DNA of 64,000 nt from RHLJ01 sp040222455 (GTDB taxonomy: Bacteria > Bacteroidota > Rhodothermia > Balneolales > Balneolaceae), in NCBI GenBank assembly GCA_040222455.1, contig JAVKDD010000027.1, positions 558,001 through 622,000 on the forward strand. Direction: 5' to 3'. The notes under the pieces were generated by a model, which made no database searches, had not been told where the DNA came from, and saw nothing but the letters and a program-made list of their open reading frames with translations. Of this stretch, positions 60,876 through 64,000 are shown piece after piece. The position numbers and the translations under genes are program-made. The stretch's first letter is position 1. Each line of letters starts with the position of its first letter.

Positions 60876-61850
60876 ATGCTTTTAAAAAATCATTTTTACT
60901 ACGACGAAGCTAAGTGCGAGTTCATTCCTATCACATATAATAGAAAAGAACAAGTAGTATATAATTTAGCAATTTGGATTTTATCAGGAGTGGTATTTGC
61001 AGGAATTGGAATTATTCTACTGTCTTCCAGAATTGGATCTCCAGCTGAACTAGCACTTCAAGCAGAAAATAAAGCATTATATGCTCAACTTGAAGAAACT
61101 AAGAATTCTTTAGTGTATTTAGATAGTCAACTTGAGGATATTGCGACTAGAGATAACGAAGTTTATCGTTCTATTTTAGGATTAAATGAGATATCTGCTG
61201 ATGAAAGACTGGCTGGAATAGGTGGTACCGATCCATATGAAGACTTTGAAATCTTTGAAGAATCAACTGCAGAGCTGTTAAAATGGACTGCTTCTAAGGT
61301 TGATAATCTGGAACGGAAAATTGGAATCCAAAATCTCAGCTTTGAAGAAATCAAAAATCAATACAATAATAACAAAGAAAAATTAACGCATATCCCTGCA
61401 ATTAAACCTGGGAGTGGTATTTTTCTAAGTGGATTTGGACTACGCTATCATCCCATTTTACAGTATAGTCGTCCACATAATGGTGTTGATTTTAGAGCTG
61501 ATATAGGTTCTCCAGTTTATGCTACTGGTGATGGAAAAATAAAATTTGCCGGAAGAAAAGGTAACCTCGGAAAAGTAGTTGTTATCGATCATGGCTTTGG
61601 TTTCGAAACATTGTATGCTCATTTATCTACGTTTGGAAATGGTATAAAGTCTGGTGCAACCGTAAAACGTGGTGAAGAAATTGCAAAATCTGGAAATACA
61701 GGCTTAGTAGAAGGTCCTCATTTACATTACGAAGTGCATCTTAATAACCGGGCGGTTGATCCCCTTTTCTATTTGTTTGCAGATACTTCTCCTGAGGAAT
61801 ATATGATGTTTAAACAAATATCTGAGACCAACTCAAATTCGCTCGACTAA
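60876..61850 (+). CDS. M23 (LytM) peptidoglycan endopeptidase
   Basis: 324 residues. An N-terminal helix (IWILSGVVFAGIGIILLSS) is followed by a periplasmic coiled coil (ALQAENKALYAQLEETKNSLV) and a C-terminal LytM domain with FGLRYHPILQYSRPHNGVDF, GHGFGFETLYAHLS (as DHGFGFETLYAHL here) and HLHYEVHLNNRAVDP. The zinc ligands (first His and the Asp of HNGVD, and His of HLHYE) are present, so it looks active. It probably cleaves peptidoglycan crosslinks during growth or division. Confidence 0.92.
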   Translation: MLLKNHFYYDEAKCEFIPITYNRKEQVVYNLAIWILSGVVFAGIGIILLSSRIGSPAELALQAENKALYAQLEETKNSLVYLDSQLEDIATRDNEVYRSILGLNEISADERLAGIGGTDPYEDFEIFEESTAELLKWTASKVDNLERKIGIQNLSFEEIKNQYNNNKEKLTHIPAIKPGSGIFLSGFGLRYHPILQYSRPHNGVDFRADIGSPVYATGDGKIKFAGRKGNLGKVVVIDHGFGFETLYAHLSTFGNGIKSGATVKRGEEIAKSGNTGLVEGPHLHYEVHLNNRAVDPLFYLFADTSPEEYMMFKQISETNSNSLD

Positions 61851-61854
61851 TTTC

Positions 61855-61879
61855 AAACCCCAAATTCTGGGGTTTTTTT
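61855..61879 (+). terminator. Intrinsic terminator after the M23 peptidase gene
   Basis: AAACCCC (61855-61861) and GGGGTTT (61869-61875) make a perfect 7-bp stem with a 7-base loop and continue into a T-run. It starts 4 bases after the stop codon. Confidence 0.85.
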
Positions 61880-61949
61880 ATATAAATTAATTTTAAACTT
61901 CCCTCCTCTTATTTTTTTCTTAAGCCTGATTTAAATACCATAACAACTT

Positions 61950-63314
61950 ATGAAACGATTCATCATTTTTGCTATTCTCACTTTTTTTAATGCATCTCTT
62001 TTTGCTCAATCAATTTCTTCTACTTTTCAAAATGAAGCTGAAATTCTTATTAAAGCTTCAGTAAATGATGAAATTGGCTTTGAACGCCTTACCTACATGG
62101 GAGATATGTTTGGTCCACGATTCAGTGGCTCTGAAAATCTTGAAAATGCCATTGATTGGATAGTCGAAGAAATGAAAAAAGATGGATTTAATAATGTATG
62201 GACACAACCAGTAAAAGTACCTCATTGGGTTCGAGGAGAGGAATCTGCCACCTTAAATATTCCCATTGAAATGAACCTTCCAATGTTAGGTTTAGGCGGT
62301 AGTATTGGAACTCCAATAGAAGGAATTACTGGGGAAGTGATTGTTGTAAAAAGCTTCGAAGAATTGGAAAAACGAAGTAATGAAGTAAATGGAAAAATCG
62401 TTTTATTTAACGCAAAATTTACAACCTATGGTCAGACGGTAGGGTACCGAGTAAACGGGGCATCTGAAGCAGCCAAACATGGCGCAATTGCAAGTTTAAT
62501 AGCATCTGTTGCCTCCTACTCAATGCAAACCCCACATACTGGAGTAATGAGGTATGAAGAAAATATCCCAAAAATTCCGAATGCCGCAATTACAGTTGAA
62601 GATGCTCTTTTAATGCAACGCTTAAGTGATCGAGGTGAAAAGCTTGAAGTAACTTTAAAAATGGAAGCAAAAACTCTACCCGATGCAGATTCAAGAAATA
62701 TTATAGCTGAAATTAAAGGATCAGAATTTCCGGATGAAATTATTGTTCTTGGCGGACATATTGATTCTTGGGACGTTGGAACTGGTATGATGGATGACGG
62801 TGGTGGAAGTGTTGCTGCCTGGCAAGCTTTAAAACTTATTAAAGAACTTGGGCTTTCTCCAAAAAGAACAATTAGAGTAGTACTATGGACGAACGAAGAA
62901 AATGGATTAGCTGGAGCAAATGAATATAAACGTTGGGCAGAAGAAGAAGAAAACTCTATTGAAAACCACGTTTTAGCAATGGAGTCAGATGCTGGGGTAT
63001 TTGATCCTTCGGGATTTGGTTTTAGTGGAAGTGATGAAGCTTTTGAAATTCTAAGTGAAATTGGTACTACTCTTTTTGAAATTGAATCTGGAGTTGTAAC
63101 AAAAGGTGGTGGCGGAGCAGATATTGGACCTTTAATGAGAGTTGGCGTTCCTGGAATGGGGCTTAATGTTGATGGTGAAAAGTATTTCTGGTACCATCAT
63201 ACAAATGCAGATACAATTGATAAACTAAATATTGATGACTTTAACGAATGTGTAGCTACCATGGCAGTATTTGCATATGGAGTAGCTGCGTTAGATGAGA
63301 AGTTACCTAGATAG
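61950..63314 (+). CDS. Exported M28 metallopeptidase
   Basis: 454 residues with a signal peptide (FIIFAILTFFNASLFAQ). Residues about 110-240 hold an inserted PA-like domain (GEVIVVKSFEELEKRSNEVNGKIVLF). The zinc ligands of family M28 are visible: GGHIDSWDVGTGMMDDGGG (His and Asp), WTNEENGLAG (Glu-Glu), AMESDAG and YHHTNADT. It resembles plasma glutamate carboxypeptidase-type aminopeptidases that digest peptides in the periplasm. It is a single gene after a terminator. Confidence 0.92.
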   Translation: MKRFIIFAILTFFNASLFAQSISSTFQNEAEILIKASVNDEIGFERLTYMGDMFGPRFSGSENLENAIDWIVEEMKKDGFNNVWTQPVKVPHWVRGEESATLNIPIEMNLPMLGLGGSIGTPIEGITGEVIVVKSFEELEKRSNEVNGKIVLFNAKFTTYGQTVGYRVNGASEAAKHGAIASLIASVASYSMQTPHTGVMRYEENIPKIPNAAITVEDALLMQRLSDRGEKLEVTLKMEAKTLPDADSRNIIAEIKGSEFPDEIIVLGGHIDSWDVGTGMMDDGGGSVAAWQALKLIKELGLSPKRTIRVVLWTNEENGLAGANEYKRWAEEEENSIENHVLAMESDAGVFDPSGFGFSGSDEAFEILSEIGTTLFEIESGVVTKGGGGADIGPLMRVGVPGMGLNVDGEKYFWYHHTNADTIDKLNIDDFNECVATMAVFAYGVAALDEKLPR

Positions 63315-63360
63315 TAAATCTATGAACTTCTAGACACAAATTTATTAAGTGTCGTATTAA

Positions 63361-64000
63361 CTACACTTTCTTTTCCATAAGGAATTTTTCTATCAAATTA
63401 TCTGATGCTTTAATAGTTTGCTTAAGCCATTTTAGCTTTAACCTAGTTTGATATTCATCATCTAACTGCCATTCTATTTCACTTTTTTCAAGTCTTGTTC
63501 TTAAATCGTATAAACAGACTGCAGCACTCACTGAAATATTGAAACTTTCACTAAAACCATACATTGGTATTTTTACAAAACCGTCTGCATATTCCTTTAC
63601 GCCATCGCTTATCCCTCTTCTTTCTGTACCAAACACTAATGCTGTTTTATGATTCAGAGAAATTTCATTCAAGTTTTGATCTTGTTCATGTGGAGTTGTA
63701 GCTAATACAGTATAGCCCTCAGCTTTTAATCGATCAAAGCAAAGTTTAATGTTATCGTTAGAGGGTTCATTATATCGATTTAAAGTTAACCAGTTATGAG
63801 AACCCATCGAAACCTGTTTATCGGAATCAAATTCCGTATTGTTTTCAATGATGTGGATATCCTGAATCCCAAATCCATCACAACTCCTTAATACCGCATT
63901 TGCATTATGGGGTTTATGTAAATCTTCCAATACTACCGTTATATGGTTTGTTCTATTGGCTAGTACTTTGTCAATAGTTTCCCATCTCGACTCTGTTGTG
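63361..64000 (-). CDS. TrmH-type tRNA/rRNA 2'-O-methyltransferase, 5' end beyond window
   Basis: 212 residues visible. The minus-strand frame stays open from the right edge (TTESRWETIDKVLANRTNHI then TVVLEDLHKPHNANAVLRSC), so the start lies outside and the TTG at 63930 is not the true start. SpoU motifs are present: ITVVLEDLHKPHNANAVLRSCDGFG, TALVFGTERRGISDGVKEYADGFVKIPMYGFSESFNISVSAAVCLYDL, in the standard order 1-2-3. The last includes the N-V-S knot residues. It methylates a ribose of tRNA (G18 in TrmH) or rRNA. It is convergent with the M28 peptidase. Confidence 0.88.
   Translation of the reverse strand, partial: TTESRWETIDKVLANRTNHITVVLEDLHKPHNANAVLRSCDGFGIQDIHIIENNTEFDSDKQVSMGSHNWLTLNRYNEPSNDNIKLCFDRLKAEGYTVLATTPHEQDQNLNEISLNHKTALVFGTERRGISDGVKEYADGFVKIPMYGFSESFNISVSAAVCLYDLRTRLEKSEIEWQLDDEYQTRLKLKWLKQTIKASDNLIEKFLMEKKV

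Noticed and set aside
1..64000. CRISPR arrays, tRNA, rRNA, insertion sequences
   Set aside because: No regular spaced repeats, cloverleaf sequences, rRNA segments or transposase motifs were found on reading.

Overview
The window is AT-rich (roughly one third G+C by eye), with tightly packed genes, few Shine-Dalgarno sites and a gene set typical of the Bacteroidota/Rhodothermota (FCB) group. Markers are a DUF2723 O-mannosyltransferase-like protein, remnants of a DUF5777 barrel protein, an LA_2272-type surface repeat protein, a CrtC-like carotenoid hydratase and many lipoproteins. HPr kinase next to short-form HPF, together with the carotenoid glycosyltransferase/acyltransferase genes, points towards Balneolales-like bacteria. 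This is inference; no rRNA gene is present to settle it. No tRNA, rRNA, CRISPR array or insertion sequence was found.

Layout. (1) 1-2817: a truncated 7TM-DISM-like sensor, an HD-domain protein, and a decayed three-gene locus (c-type cytochrome, YceI, DUF5777) full of stops and frameshifts. (2) 18394 down to 2837, minus strand: a ten-gene, almost gapless operon that looks like a divergent Pel exopolysaccharide system. It holds two response-regulator proteins, two PelF-like glycosyltransferases, PelG, a GAF/HD-GYP-like protein in the PelD position, a lipoprotein GH114 hydrolase (PelA hydrolase half), an unrecognised polytopic membrane protein, a 1305-residue lipoprotein that joins a deacetylase-like domain to TPRs and an outer-membrane barrel (PelA deacetylase half plus PelB), then DUF2752 and TM2 proteins. 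This is the most interesting system in the window. (3) 18530-24319, plus strand: small exported proteins, a cold-shock protein, a PagL-like deacylase, cyclophilin, an LA_2272 repeat protein, periplasmic MsrB and a bPH2 protein. (4) 24594-30194: NSS transporter, DUF2723 protein, YbeY. (5) 36436 down to 30200: a MarR-HlyD-RND-TolC efflux operon, divergent from a DUF445 protein, an S8 lipoprotein protease and an FAD oxidoreductase. (6) 40817-46274: housekeeping genes (DUF971, YajQ, CoA-binding protein, FKBP, RNA methyltransferase, YhhN). (7) 46394-47992: a TPR protein gene broken by a single TGA. (8) 48090-54710: a copper locus (HMA-AraC regulator, CopA ATPase, Met/His-rich exported protein, multicopper oxidase fused to an outer-membrane barrel, two small membrane proteins). 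(9) 54834-58469: an O-methyltransferase and a divergent acyltransferase / CrtC-like hydratase / CrtQ-like glycosyltransferase set that fits acylated carotenoid glycoside synthesis. (10) 58532-64000: Xer recombinase, HPF, HprK, M23 and M28 peptidases and a truncated TrmH-type methyltransferase.

Several intergenic gaps carry palindromic elements of the kind dispersed through many bacterial genomes (41218, 46335, 48694, 54725). Intrinsic terminators are clear at 23752, 43549, 48949 and 61855; the one at 48949 lies in the leader of the copper ATPase gene. Six premature stops in broken genes can each be explained by a C-to-T change on the coding strand.
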